Shown: in pieces, positions 1 to 7,620 of the stretch
How positions within the stretch are numbered: position 1 is the stretch's first letter
How the letters are laid out: each line of letters starts with the position of its first letter
Assembly (NCBI GenBank): GCA_947453525.1
Contig: CANGHD010000005.1
Span: 1 to 57,913 of the forward strand
Length of the DNA stretch: 57,913 bases
DNA from: Paracoccaceae bacterium
GTDB taxonomy: Bacteria; Pseudomonadota; Alphaproteobacteria; Rhodobacterales; Rhodobacteraceae
Direction of reading: 5' to 3'
Notes under the pieces: generated by a model
The model's input: only the letters and a program-made list of their open reading frames with translations
Told to the model about the DNA's origin: nothing
Database searches by the model: none
Translations under genes and position numbers: made by a program

Positions 1-1
1 G

Positions 2-97
2 AATGACGAGCATCAGATTGAAAAGGTTGGCGAAAAGCTGCGCGCCATGATGCCTTGGATCTCCAAGGGCAAGATGGTCGACCGCGCGCGGAACTGA
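2..97 (+). CDS. C-terminal end of an unidentified protein (partial)
   Basis: An open frame enters from the left edge and ends at TGA 95-97. Only 31 residues are visible, ending in a basic stretch ([11 protein letters not shown]). A REP palindrome and a strong terminator follow, which supports a real gene end. The fragment is too short for me to assign a family. Confidence 0.6.
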   Translation, partial: NDEHQIEKVGEKLRAMMPWISKGKMVDRARN

Positions 98-102
98 CAC
101 CG

Positions 103-129
103 GTAGGGTGGGGTTGAACCCCACCCTAC
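103..129. repeat. REP-like palindrome, GTAG at both ends
   Basis: GTAGGGTGGGGTT at 103-115 and its exact reverse complement at 117-129 form a 13-bp perfect inverted repeat. It begins 5 bp after the stop codon of the preceding gene. The GTAGG head matches the palindromes at 42513-42534 and 48535-48556. I group it with those as a REP element; its body sequence differs from theirs. Confidence 0.6.
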
Positions 130-140
130 TAGAGACCACC

Positions 141-169
141 AAGGCCGGGGCGCAAGCTCCGGCCTTTTT
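141..169 (+). terminator. Rho-independent terminator
   Basis: An 11-bp stem with one G-T pair (AAGGCCGGGGC / GCTCCGGCCTT) closes a GCAA tetraloop and runs into five T residues at 165-169. It ends the partial gene at the left edge. Confidence 0.85.
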
Positions 170-309
170 GTCGCAGGCAGATCCGTGCACAGGGGCTGCG
201 CATTCAGGCCCTTGTCAGCTTGGCGGTCGATAGCGGGTCAGGCCCAAGATGCCACGGAATTCTCCGGCGCCTTGGTCCTCAGTGCATCGCACAACCACGG
301 AGACACCAC

Positions 310-546
310 ATGATCCTCAAACTGTCCGCAGCAGCCCTTGTTCTGGCCCTGGCCATCCCCGCGCTGGCCCAGACCAGCGCCAACATCACCCAAGGCCCGG
401 CTGACGCCTGCGCCGCCACCAGTGGCAGCGCGAAACCCGCCGATTGCCCGGCCGCCAAACCGGCCAAGCTCGGTTCGGGCATCATCCCGTTGACCGCCTC
501 TGGCCGTGAGTCCGGCGAAGACGAGGGAGAGGGCGAAGACGACTGA
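310..546 (+). CDS. Small exported protein with acidic tail
   Basis: This gene encodes 78 residues. I chose ATG 310 because GGAG lies 7 bp upstream and the product then starts directly with a signal peptide (MILKLSAAALVLALAIPALA, cleavage near residue 20). An open frame runs further upstream to 220 but has no signal-peptide logic. The mature part is about 57 residues, rich in Ala and Pro, has two cysteines (in DACAAT and ADCPAA), and ends in an acidic ESGEDEGEGEDD tail. I do not recognise a family. A strong terminator follows, so it is probably monocistronic. Periplasmic location is inferred from the signal peptide; the acidic tail could bind cations, but that is speculation. Confidence 0.7.
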   Translation: MILKLSAAALVLALAIPALAQTSANITQGPADACAATSGSAKPADCPAAKPAKLGSGIIPLTASGRESGEDEGEGEDD

Positions 547-569
547 CCCACCATCTGCCTTCAAGACCG

Positions 570-598
570 GGGCCGGGACCCGTTCCCGGCCCTTTTTT
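570..598 (+). terminator. Rho-independent terminator
   Basis: GGGCCGGGA (570-578) pairs perfectly with TCCCGGCCC (584-592), followed by a T6 run from 593. It terminates the small exported-protein gene. Confidence 0.85.
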
Positions 599-747
599 CT
601 TCACCGCAACGTGAGCCGGGATCGCGGTTCGTTCAGGCAGGTGTCAGCTTCGCAGCCCAAACCAGACACAGGCCGATGACGTCACCTCAAGCGTAGTACC
701 TGCGGTGACCGCAAGACCTCTCGTCCACCCAACCCGGAGATTTCCCA

Positions 748-1041
748 ATGATTGCCAAGCTTTCCGTCATTTCCCTCGCCTTGATGCTGGCTGTCCCTGC
801 CTTTGCCGGCACCACGGCGACCCCCGCCGCCACCTGCTCCAAGAACGCCGCCTCGACCTTCAAGCCCCAGTCGGACCTGACCGCCCTTCTCCAGGCCAAA
901 GGCCTGACGGTCGTGAAGATCAAGACCGAGAAAGGCTGCTATGAGGCCTATACCAAGGACGCCAAGGGCAAGAAAGCCACCCTAGGCTTCAACGCTGAAA
1001 CGCTGGAGCCGGTCGCCAATGCTGAAGCTGGTGAAGGCTGA
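748..1041 (+). CDS. PepSY-like exported protein
   Basis: This gene encodes 97 residues and starts at ATG 748 with GGAG about 10 bp upstream. A signal peptide (MIAKLSVISLALMLAVPAFA) precedes a mature domain with the PepSY-type pattern: a helix (LTALLQAKGLTVVKIK) and then a strand-rich segment (CYEAYTKDAKGKKATLGFN) ending in a sequence like those that close PepSY repeats (ETLEPVANAEAGEG). The mature part has two cysteines. Its 3' end overlaps the next gene by 23 bp, so the two are translationally coupled. PepSY proteins often accompany membrane cytochromes in alphaproteobacteria, which fits a shared periplasmic redox or binding role. The exact function is unknown. Confidence 0.8.
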   Translation: MIAKLSVISLALMLAVPAFAGTTATPAATCSKNAASTFKPQSDLTALLQAKGLTVVKIKTEKGCYEAYTKDAKGKKATLGFNAETLEPVANAEAGEG

Positions 1042-1615
1042 GCCTCCCGCATCGGCAGACCCGGACGCGCGCCGCCCCCCCAAGCTGGTGCGCGTCTGGG
1101 ACCCCTTGGTGCGGCTGTTTCACTGGAGCCTCGTCCTGGGCTTTGCCGTGGCATGGTTCAGCGCCAACCGGGCCGAGGATCTGCACACCTGGGTCGGCTA
1201 TGCGGTGGGCGGGCTGATCCTGCTGCGGCTGCTCTGGGGCGTTCTGGGCACCCGCTATGCGCGGTTCTCCAGCTTCGTGAAAGGGCCCTTGGGCGTTGCC
1301 GCCTATCTTCTGGCCATCCTGAAAGGCTCCGAAGCGCGCTACATCGGCCATAACCCGGCGGGCGGGGCGATGGTTCTGGCGCTGATGGCGGGGGTTCTGG
1401 GTCTGGTGGTGACCGGCTGGATGCAGTTCACCGATGCCTGGTATGGGGAGGATTGGGTGACCAATCTGCACGCCCTGATCGCCCACGGGCTTCTGGCCCT
1501 TATCCTTCTGCATCTGGGCGGCGTGGCCCTTGCCAGCCTGCGCCATCACGAAAACCTGGTGCGTGCGATGGTCACCGGACGCAAACGGGCAGCCCAAGGC
1601 AATGATATCGCATGA
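1019..1615 (+). CDS. Cytochrome b561-like membrane protein
   Basis: This gene encodes 198 residues, starting at ATG 1019 inside the 3' end of the PepSY-like gene. The protein has four or five membrane segments. The N-terminal motif VWDPLVRLFHW is typical of the Ni/Fe-hydrogenase-type cytochrome b family. His35, His56, His151 and His165 lie in or next to membrane helices and are candidate haem b ligands. The likely role is electron transfer between the quinone pool and a periplasmic partner, possibly the co-transcribed PepSY-like protein. A perfect hairpin terminator overlaps the stop codon. I am confident of the family; the electron donor and acceptor are unknown. Confidence 0.88.
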   Translation: MLKLVKAEPPASADPDARRPPKLVRVWDPLVRLFHWSLVLGFAVAWFSANRAEDLHTWVGYAVGGLILLRLLWGVLGTRYARFSSFVKGPLGVAAYLLAILKGSEARYIGHNPAGGAMVLALMAGVLGLVVTGWMQFTDAWYGEDWVTNLHALIAHGLLALILLHLGGVALASLRHHENLVRAMVTGRKRAAQGNDIA

Positions 1616-1645
1616 AAAAGGGCGCCCGCGCCGGCGCCCTTTTTC
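1614..1645. terminator. Bidirectional hairpin terminator
   Basis: GAAAAAGGGCGCC (1614-1626) and GGCGCCCTTTTTC (1633-1645) form a perfect 13-bp stem with A- and T-runs on opposite arms. It can therefore terminate both the cytochrome gene (+) and the facing SPOR/trypsin-like gene (-). Its first two bases lie inside the cytochrome stop codon. Confidence 0.88.
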
Positions 1646-1682
1646 GTTGGTCGGATGGGCAATCTGCCCATGTTTCCAGGCC

Positions 1683-3455
1683 TTACGGCCAGCAGGACAC
1701 CAGTACCGTCATGCCCCGCGCCGCTGCGTTGAAGGCATCGGGCGTCGCCTTGGCGGTTGACGTCTGGGCGTTCAGCGCAAGGGCCGGGCCAGCCGGGCTG
1801 GTCAAAGCCTCGACCAAAGCCGCTGCCGAGGCCGCAAAGGCCACGTCTGGCGGCAGTTCTTTGCCCGACATGGCACCCGATGGCAGAAGCATTCCCACCA
1901 CGGCACCGCTGTCATCCAGCACCGGGCCACCCGCATCGCCGGGCAGCGCCTGCAGCGACAGCCGCGCCAGACCCGCCTCACCGTTCAGCCCTTGACCTTC
2001 TTCCAGCGTGCCGCGCGTCAGCACCGGGGCGGGCAGGCGGTCTTCATAGCTGTATCCCGACACCGCCACCGGAGCGCCAACCCCCGGCGCCACCGAGGCA
2101 AACTGTGCCACCACCTGCGGCGCCAGCACCACATCCGGGGTCAGCACGGCGATGCCAAGCGCCTTGTCCTCAAAGCTGACCTTTGCCGCAACACTGCGTT
2201 CCAGCGTGATCGCGCCGCATTGATCCACCGCCTCCGTCGTGGTCAGCACCGAACCCTTGGCATCGATGAAAAACCCCGAGCGTGACAGTTTCGGCTTCTT
2301 GACCGCCAAACCGTCCATCAAGCCGCGCTTGACCGCTGCCTCCAGCGGCACCAGCCCCGGATCCATCGCCTTCTCGCCGCTCGACCGGAACGACGATTGC
2401 ACGATCGGCAAAACCCGCTGCATCTGCGCGGAGCGTGCCACGTCCCACGACAGCAGATAGCCCTTCACATTGCTGCCCACGATCTCGGCATAGGCCAGCG
2501 TCTCGATCTTGTCGTTGCGACCCCTGATGCTGAAGGACGTATCGCCGAGCGACCGCTCGCCGTCGCTCGGCACGATGTCCAGGGATTGCAGCACGTCATA
2601 CAGCCCGGCCAGGCTGGCTGTGGTGCCGGGCTCCGAGATGAGCATCGCCGTCACCCCCGACCCGTCCTTTTCGCCATACCGCACGAAGGGCGGCGTGTAG
2701 CGGTCGAACTGGAGCATGGCCAACGGCAGGGTGATCTCGACCGCCGATTCCGGGTCGGTCACCGTCTCGAAACCAAAGGCGGATTCCTCGCCCTTGTACC
2801 CCTCGACAATGGCCTTGCGCTGGCTTGTGGTCAGAACACCCGTCGCCTCAAACCCCTGCGCTGCTTGCCATTTCGCCATGGAGCCCCGGGTGCCGCTGCC
2901 GATATTGCCATCGACCCTGCCATCATAAAAGCCGTACCACTTCAAAGCTGCCTGCAAATCCTGCCGTCCGCCCGTGTCCAGCGCCGCCTCGCCCGCCTTG
3001 GCCTCTTTCACCGTCTCTTCCGGCAGGGCCGTGGTCGGATCGGGAATAGGCGCCTCTGTCACCACAACTTCGGCGGTTGGCGTTTGCGTGGCAGGAGCCG
3101 CCGGGGCGGTGGCGGTTTGTCCGCCCACCGGCCAGAATTGGTCGCCAAAGCTTGACCCGTCAGAAATATAGCTGTCGGCCGGGATCATGTTCTGCACCAT
3201 CAGGCTTTGCAACTGCTGCACCGCCTGATCCGAGGTGTAGGGGCCAAGGGCAACGCCGTACCAGCCCGATTTCAGGTGATAGCCTTCGACCTGCGGAAAG
3301 ACCGAAGCATAGGCTCGGGCGCGGTCGGTCGCCGTATTCAGATCGGGCTGCGCCTCAATCTGCAACCAGAGCTTGTCCTGCGCCATAACAGGGGCCACCG
3401 TCAGCAGGGCCAATAGCCCCAGAACAAACCCGAAAATCCGCGTCGAAATCCTCAT
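1683..3455 (-). CDS. SPOR / peptidoglycan-binding / trypsin-fold pseudoprotease
   Basis: This gene encodes about 590 residues from ATG 3453-3455; an in-frame GTG three codons upstream (3462-3464) is an alternative start. Residues 1-26 form a signal peptide. A SPOR-like domain follows (about 27-105), then a Pro/Ala linker. A peptidoglycan-binding module lies at about 163-220 (LQAALKWYGFYDGRVDG). The C-terminal third, about 390-550, has the trypsin/DegP fold pattern, but its active site is eroded. The serine box reads GDAGGP (about 506-511) instead of GDSGGP or GNSGGP, the histidine position reads VLTTTEAV, and the aspartate region reads LGIAVL. It is therefore probably a wall-binding scaffold or binding protein in the periplasm, not a protease. 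The gene is monocistronic and faces the cytochrome gene. Confidence 0.85.
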   Translation of the reverse strand: MRISTRIFGFVLGLLALLTVAPVMAQDKLWLQIEAQPDLNTATDRARAYASVFPQVEGYHLKSGWYGVALGPYTSDQAVQQLQSLMVQNMIPADSYISDGSSFGDQFWPVGGQTATAPAAPATQTPTAEVVVTEAPIPDPTTALPEETVKEAKAGEAALDTGGRQDLQAALKWYGFYDGRVDGNIGSGTRGSMAKWQAAQGFEATGVLTTSQRKAIVEGYKGEESAFGFETVTDPESAVEITLPLAMLQFDRYTPPFVRYGEKDGSGVTAMLISEPGTTASLAGLYDVLQSLDIVPSDGERSLGDTSFSIRGRNDKIETLAYAEIVGSNVKGYLLSWDVARSAQMQRVLPIVQSSFRSSGEKAMDPGLVPLEAAVKRGLMDGLAVKKPKLSRSGFFIDAKGSVLTTTEAVDQCGAITLERSVAAKVSFEDKALGIAVLTPDVVLAPQVVAQFASVAPGVGAPVAVSGYSYEDRLPAPVLTRGTLEEGQGLNGEAGLARLSLQALPGDAGGPVLDDSGAVVGMLLPSGAMSGKELPPDVAFAASAAALVEALTSPAGPALALNAQTSTAKATPDAFNAAARGMTVLVSCWP

Positions 3456-3678
3456 CTTCAGCACTACCCTTTTCCCGCTCTGGACTGAGGAGAGGCTCTG
3501 CGGCCCCTGCCCCGCTTTCTATGGAGCCGACACTAGCACGTCATCCTGCGGATGCACCCCCCATTTGCCCCGGTTTCGCACGCCAATTTGCGCGTGAAAC
3601 CGCCTTGCCGCGCGGCGGCCGACATTGACCCTGTCCCCGCCCTTGCCTATGGAGAGGGCGCATCCCGATGAGGCTCAG

Positions 3679-4620
3679 ATGACCGCAACCGCCCTGCTTC
3701 CGCCCCGCAGCTTTCAGGAAATCCTCCTGCGTCTGCAATCCTATTGGGCCGCCCAAGGCTGCGCCATCCTGCAGCCCTATGACATGGAAGTCGGGGCCGG
3801 CACCTTCCACCCTGCCACCACCCTGCGCAGCTTGGGCACCAAGCCCTGGGCTGCCGCCTATGTGCAACCCTCGCGCCGCCCGACCGATGGCCGCTATGGC
3901 GAGAACCCCAATCGCTTGCAGCACTATTACCAGTATCAGGTCATCATCAAACCCTCGCCGCCGAACCTGCAGGAACTGTATCTGGGCAGCCTGAAGGCCA
4001 TCGGCCTTGACCCCTTGCTGCACGACATCCGCTTTGTCGAGGACGATTGGGAAAGCCCGACCTTGGGCGCTTGGGGCCTTGGCTGGGAAATCTGGTGTGA
4101 CGGCATGGAAGTCAGCCAGTTCACCTATTTCCAGCAGGTCGGCGGCCATGACTGCCGCCCCGTCTCGGGGGAACTGACGTACGGCCTCGAACGCCTCGCC
4201 ATGTATGTCCTTGGCATCGACCACGTGATGACCATGCCCTTCAACGACCCCCAATCCCCCATCGCCCTGACCTATGGCGACATCTTCCTGCAGACCGAGG
4301 AAGAATATTCCCGCCACAACTTTGACGGGGCCGACACCGCCCAACTGCTGCGCCATTTCGAGGATGCCGAGGCCGAATGCCAGCGCCTGCTGGACTTCCC
4401 GCCCGACGACCCGAAATCCGGCAAGCGCATCATCATGGCGCACCCGGCCTATGACCAGACGATCAAGGCCTCCCACCTCTTCAACCTCTTGGACGCACGC
4501 GGCGTCATCTCCGTCACCGAACGCCAGGCCTATATCGGCCGCGTCCGTGCGCTGGCCAAGAAATGCGCCGACGCCTTCCGCCTGACCGAAGCCGGGAAAG
4601 ACGCCGAGGTCACCTCGTGA
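3679..4620 (+). CDS. glyQ: Glycyl-tRNA synthetase alpha subunit
   Basis: This gene encodes 313 residues. ATG 3679 is chosen because TGAGG ends 5 bp before it; in-frame starts further upstream (3625, 3649) lack a comparable site. The product is the catalytic alpha subunit of the alpha2beta2 class II enzyme that charges tRNA-Gly with glycine. The full-length family signature is present, from [18 protein letters not shown] near the N-terminus through [33 protein letters not shown] and [19 protein letters not shown]. It is followed by a GTGA overlap into the DUF6446-like gene and then by glyS, so subunit genes are split by one small gene, as is usual in Rhodobacterales. Confidence 0.97.
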   Translation: MTATALLPPRSFQEILLRLQSYWAAQGCAILQPYDMEVGAGTFHPATTLRSLGTKPWAAAYVQPSRRPTDGRYGENPNRLQHYYQYQVIIKPSPPNLQELYLGSLKAIGLDPLLHDIRFVEDDWESPTLGAWGLGWEIWCDGMEVSQFTYFQQVGGHDCRPVSGELTYGLERLAMYVLGIDHVMTMPFNDPQSPIALTYGDIFLQTEEEYSRHNFDGADTAQLLRHFEDAEAECQRLLDFPPDDPKSGKRIIMAHPAYDQTIKASHLFNLLDARGVISVTERQAYIGRVRALAKKCADAFRLTEAGKDAEVTS

Positions 4621-5105
4621 ATGGCAAGATCGTCGCAGGCTCCATCGTGCTGATCGCGGCCATCGCTGGCATCGGCGGCTATTGGCTGCAGGAATACGCC
4701 TTCTACTCCAAGGTCGACTTCAAACCCGGTCAGGAAATCCTGCTGACACCACTGACCTCTCCGGTCCCCGAAGCCATCCCGGTCAAAGACCTGCAAGGCA
4801 TCGACGCCACCTCCTCGCCGCTGCGCTTCCGCGCCTGCTTCACCACCGAACTGACGCTTGCGACGCTGACCGAGACCTACACCGTCTACTCCGGCCCCAC
4901 CCCCCTCAACGGCCCCTCGTGGTTCTCCTGCTTCGATGCCGGCAAGATCACCGACGCCCTGGCCTCCGGTGAAGCCGTAGCCTTCCTGAGCCAAGCCAAC
5001 ATCATCCCCGCCGTCGACAAGATCGAAGTCGACCGCGTGGTTGCCGTTTTCCCCGATGGCCGGGCCTTTGCCTGGAACCAACTCGCCCCCGGCGTGGAGC
5101 AATAG
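4617..5105 (+). CDS. DUF6446-like membrane-anchored protein
   Basis: This gene encodes 162 residues. The start is taken as GTG 4617, which overlaps the glyQ stop as GTGA. The stop abuts glyS, whose ATG begins at the next base. One N-terminal membrane helix ([20 protein letters not shown]) is followed by a periplasmic domain of about 135 residues. That domain has two cysteines, in FRACFTTE and WFSCFDAG, that could form a disulfide. Placement between glyQ and glyS matches the Rhodobacterales family that I recall as DUF6446; that family name is from memory. No enzymatic motif is visible. Tight coupling implies co-expression with the tRNA synthetase, but a functional link is not shown. Confidence 0.85.
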   Translation: MNGKIVAGSIVLIAAIAGIGGYWLQEYAFYSKVDFKPGQEILLTPLTSPVPEAIPVKDLQGIDATSSPLRFRACFTTELTLATLTETYTVYSGPTPLNGPSWFSCFDAGKITDALASGEAVAFLSQANIIPAVDKIEVDRVVAVFPDGRAFAWNQLAPGVEQ

Positions 5106-7397
5106 ATGCCTGACCTTCTGATCGAACTCTTCTCCGAGGAAATCCCGGCCCGCATGCAGGCCAAGGCCCGCGAGGACCTGAAGAAACTGGTCACCGATGG
5201 CCTTGTCGAAGCCGGCCTGACCTATGCCTCCGTTGGCGTCTTCTCCACCCCGCGCCGCCTGACCCTGTCCATCGACGGCCTGTCGCCCGAAAGCCGCCCC
5301 GTGCGCGAGGAACGCAAAGGCCCCCGCGCCGACGCCCCCCCTGCCGCCTTGGAAGGCTTCCTGCGCTCCACCGGGCTGACGCTCGACCAACTGGAACGGC
5401 GCGAGGACAAAAAGGGTGGCGTCACCCTCTTCGCCATCCTCGAAAAGCCCGGCCGCAAAGCGCCGGAAATCATCGCCGAGGTGCTGGAAACCACCATCCG
5501 CACCTTCCCATGGCCCAAATCCATGCGCTGGGGCAGCGGAAACCTGCGCTGGGTCCGCCCCCTTCACTCCATCCTCTGCCTCCTGATCGACGAGGCCGGC
5601 GCGCAGATAGTCCCCCTCTCGGTCGACGGCATCCGCGCCACCAACACCACCGAGGGCCACCGTTTCCTCTCGCCCAACCGCTTCGCCGTCACCTCCTTCG
5701 ACGACTACGCGGTCAAGCTGAAACGCGCCCATGTCGTGCTGGACTCCGCCGAGCGTGACGCCGCAATCTGGCAAGGCGCGCAAAACCTCGCCTTCGCCGC
5801 AGGCTGGCAAGTGGTTGAAGACAAAGCCCTCCTCTCGGAAATTGCGGGCCTCGTCGAATGGCCCGTCCCCCTGATGGGCCGCATCGGCGAGGAATTCCTG
5901 CACCTCCCACCCGAGGTCCTGCAAACCTCGATGAAGGAACACCAGAAGTTCTTCTCGGTCAAAAACCCCCGCACGGGCCGGATCGAGGGCTTCATCACCG
6001 TCGCCAACACCGAAACCGCCGACCACGGGGCAACGATCCTGAAGGGCAACCAGAAAGTCCTCAGCGCCCGCCTCTCCGACGCCCGCTTCTTCTGGGAAAA
6101 AGACCTGCGCGTAGCGCGCGAAGGCATGGACGAATGGCTCGACGGCCTCAAATCCGTGACCTTCCACAACAAACTGGGCAGCCAACACGCCCGCATCGAG
6201 CGCATTGCCACCCTTGCCCAGCAAATCGCCCACCTCGTCGACGCCGACCCGGCGCTTGCCAAAGAAGCCGCCCTGATCGCCAAAGCCGACCTCCGCAGCG
6301 CCATGGTCGGTGAATTCCCCGAACTCCAAGGCCTGATGGGCATGTACTACGCCAAAGCCGCAGGCCTCCCCGAGGCCGTAGCCAACGCCGCCCGCGACCA
6401 CTACTCCCCCCTCGGCCCCACCGACACCGTGCCGAGCGACCCGGTTTCCGTTGCTGTGGCGCTGGCCGACAAGATCGACACCCTGACCGGCTTCTGGGCG
6501 ATTGACGAAAAGCCCACTGGGAGCAAAGACCCCTTCGCCCTGCGGAGGGCGGCGCTTGGGGTTATTCGGTTGGTGTTGGGGAATAGCATTCGACTTGCGC
6601 TTCGCGGGCTCTTGGTCAGCCACTTGAAAGCTATCAACAATACAGACTATCTACGCGAAGCCGTTGCAAATGCAGAGAATATTAGGTCTGGTCGCAACGT
6701 TGCCTTGGTGGAGATGGCCACACTGTTGGATAGTATAGCAGACGGTCCAAACAAGGTTGCCATTTCGACCATCGTGAATGACCGCCGCAATGAAGTGCGT
6801 GAAGCCAACGACCGACTTTCCAAACTGCGAAACGAACTTTCAGTTGCTGAAGCGCGTGGGCTGGAAGTTCCTTCAGACCTCCTCTCCTTCTTCCACGACC
6901 GCCTGAAAGTCTTCCTGAAAGACCAAGGCATCCGCCACGACCTGATCGACGCCTGCCTCGCCATGCCCGGCAATGACGACCTCACCCTCCTTGTCAAACG
7001 GGCCGAGGCTCTGGCGGTGTTCCTGAAAACCGAAGACGGCCCGAACCTCCTGCAAGGCTTCAAGCGCGCCAACACCATCCTGACCCAGGCCGAACAAAAG
7101 GACGGCGTCGAATATTCCTATGGTGCGGACATCAAGTTCGCCGAGACGCCGGAAGAACGCGACCTCTTCCTCAAGCTCGACATGGCCGAGGCCACCATCG
7201 CCCCCGCCGTCGCCCGCGAGGACTTCAACGAGGCGATGTGGGCCATGTCGGCCCTCCGCGCCCCGATCGACGCCTTCTTCAACGCGGTCCAGATCAACAC
7301 CGACAACAGCGTCGTCCGCCGCAACCGCCTCAACCTCCTGCACCGCATCCGCGCCATCTGCTCCGGCGTGGCAGACCTGACCAAGATCGAGGGCTGA
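5106..7397 (+). CDS. glyS: Glycyl-tRNA synthetase beta subunit, with insertion
   Basis: This gene encodes 763 residues and starts one base after the previous stop. The N-terminal signature LLIELFSEEIPARMQ, the HD-like region (ALADKIDTLTGFWAI, KPTGSKDPFALRRAAL) and the C-terminal anticodon-binding segment (EDFNEAMWAMSALRAPIDAF) are all present. The subunit binds tRNA and supports the alpha subunit. Residues of about 483-592 (nt 6553-6880) are odd. The family normally has a short linker here, but this protein has a long hydrophilic, helix-forming stretch. Codon use shifts: 59 of 120 bases at 6661-6780 are G or C, against 40 of 60 at 6181-6240. The reading frame stays open and the conserved segment DLLSFFHDRLKV resumes directly after it. 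Confidence 0.96.
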   Translation: MPDLLIELFSEEIPARMQAKAREDLKKLVTDGLVEAGLTYASVGVFSTPRRLTLSIDGLSPESRPVREERKGPRADAPPAALEGFLRSTGLTLDQLERREDKKGGVTLFAILEKPGRKAPEIIAEVLETTIRTFPWPKSMRWGSGNLRWVRPLHSILCLLIDEAGAQIVPLSVDGIRATNTTEGHRFLSPNRFAVTSFDDYAVKLKRAHVVLDSAERDAAIWQGAQNLAFAAGWQVVEDKALLSEIAGLVEWPVPLMGRIGEEFLHLPPEVLQTSMKEHQKFFSVKNPRTGRIEGFITVANTETADHGATILKGNQKVLSARLSDARFFWEKDLRVAREGMDEWLDGLKSVTFHNKLGSQHARIERIATLAQQIAHLVDADPALAKEAALIAKADLRSAMVGEFPELQGLMGMYYAKAAGLPEAVANAARDHYSPLGPTDTVPSDPVSVAVALADKIDTLTGFWAIDEKPTGSKDPFALRRAALGVIRLVLGNSIRLALRGLLVSHLKAINNTDYLREAVANAENIRSGRNVALVEMATLLDSIADGPNKVAISTIVNDRRNEVREANDRLSKLRNELSVAEARGLEVPSDLLSFFHDRLKVFLKDQGIRHDLIDACLAMPGNDDLTLLVKRAEALAVFLKTEDGPNLLQGFKRANTILTQAEQKDGVEYSYGADIKFAETPEERDLFLKLDMAEATIAPAVAREDFNEAMWAMSALRAPIDAFFNAVQINTDNSVVRRNRLNLLHRIRAICSGVADLTKIEG

Positions 7398-7404
7398 CCC
7401 CAAA

Positions 7405-7426
7405 GCCGCGCAAAGCTTTGCGCGGC
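7405..7426. repeat. 22-bp perfect palindrome after glyS
   Basis: GCCGCGCAAAG and CTTTGCGCGGC form a perfect 22-bp inverted repeat with no loop spacer, 8 bp after the glyS stop. No T-run follows, so it is not a standard terminator. It may still stabilise the 3' end of the message. Confidence 0.55.
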
Positions 7427-7490
7427 GCTCATCGCCGACCATCCCCCACCGAAGGACGGTCCGGGCGCTCTTCGCCCCATTCATTCAGGC

Positions 7491-7553
7491 CCAAATATCC
7501 CACGGGGAGCGCGAGGGGTGTGAAACCCCTCGCTCCGGCGGTGGGGCAGAAAA
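7491..7553 (+). repeat. Dispersed CAAATATCC hairpin repeat, copy 1
   Basis: The head CAAATATCCCACGGGG begins at 7492. It is followed by a hairpin in which GCGAGGGG and CCCCTCGC flank TGTGAAA. The same head and TGTGAAA hairpin recur at 14705, 34763 (reverse), 38080 (reverse) and 42575. This copy fills most of the space between glyS and the PPDK-like gene. Confidence 0.7.
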
Positions 7554-7620
7554 CCCCTCCGCAAAGCTTGCACCAATCCAAGCAAGGTATATCCTGCACG
7601 CGCAAACAGATGGTGCCGCA

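Noticed and set aside
4530-6623. Long open frame of about 700 codons on the minus strand
   Set aside because: It is the antisense shadow of glyS, produced by high-GC codon bias. Its Gly/Asp/Val-rich composition has no domain and the plus strand has a clear gene.
7405-7426. Palindrome after glyS as a terminator
   Set aside because: The stem is strong but no T-run follows on either strand, so I list it as a repeat only.
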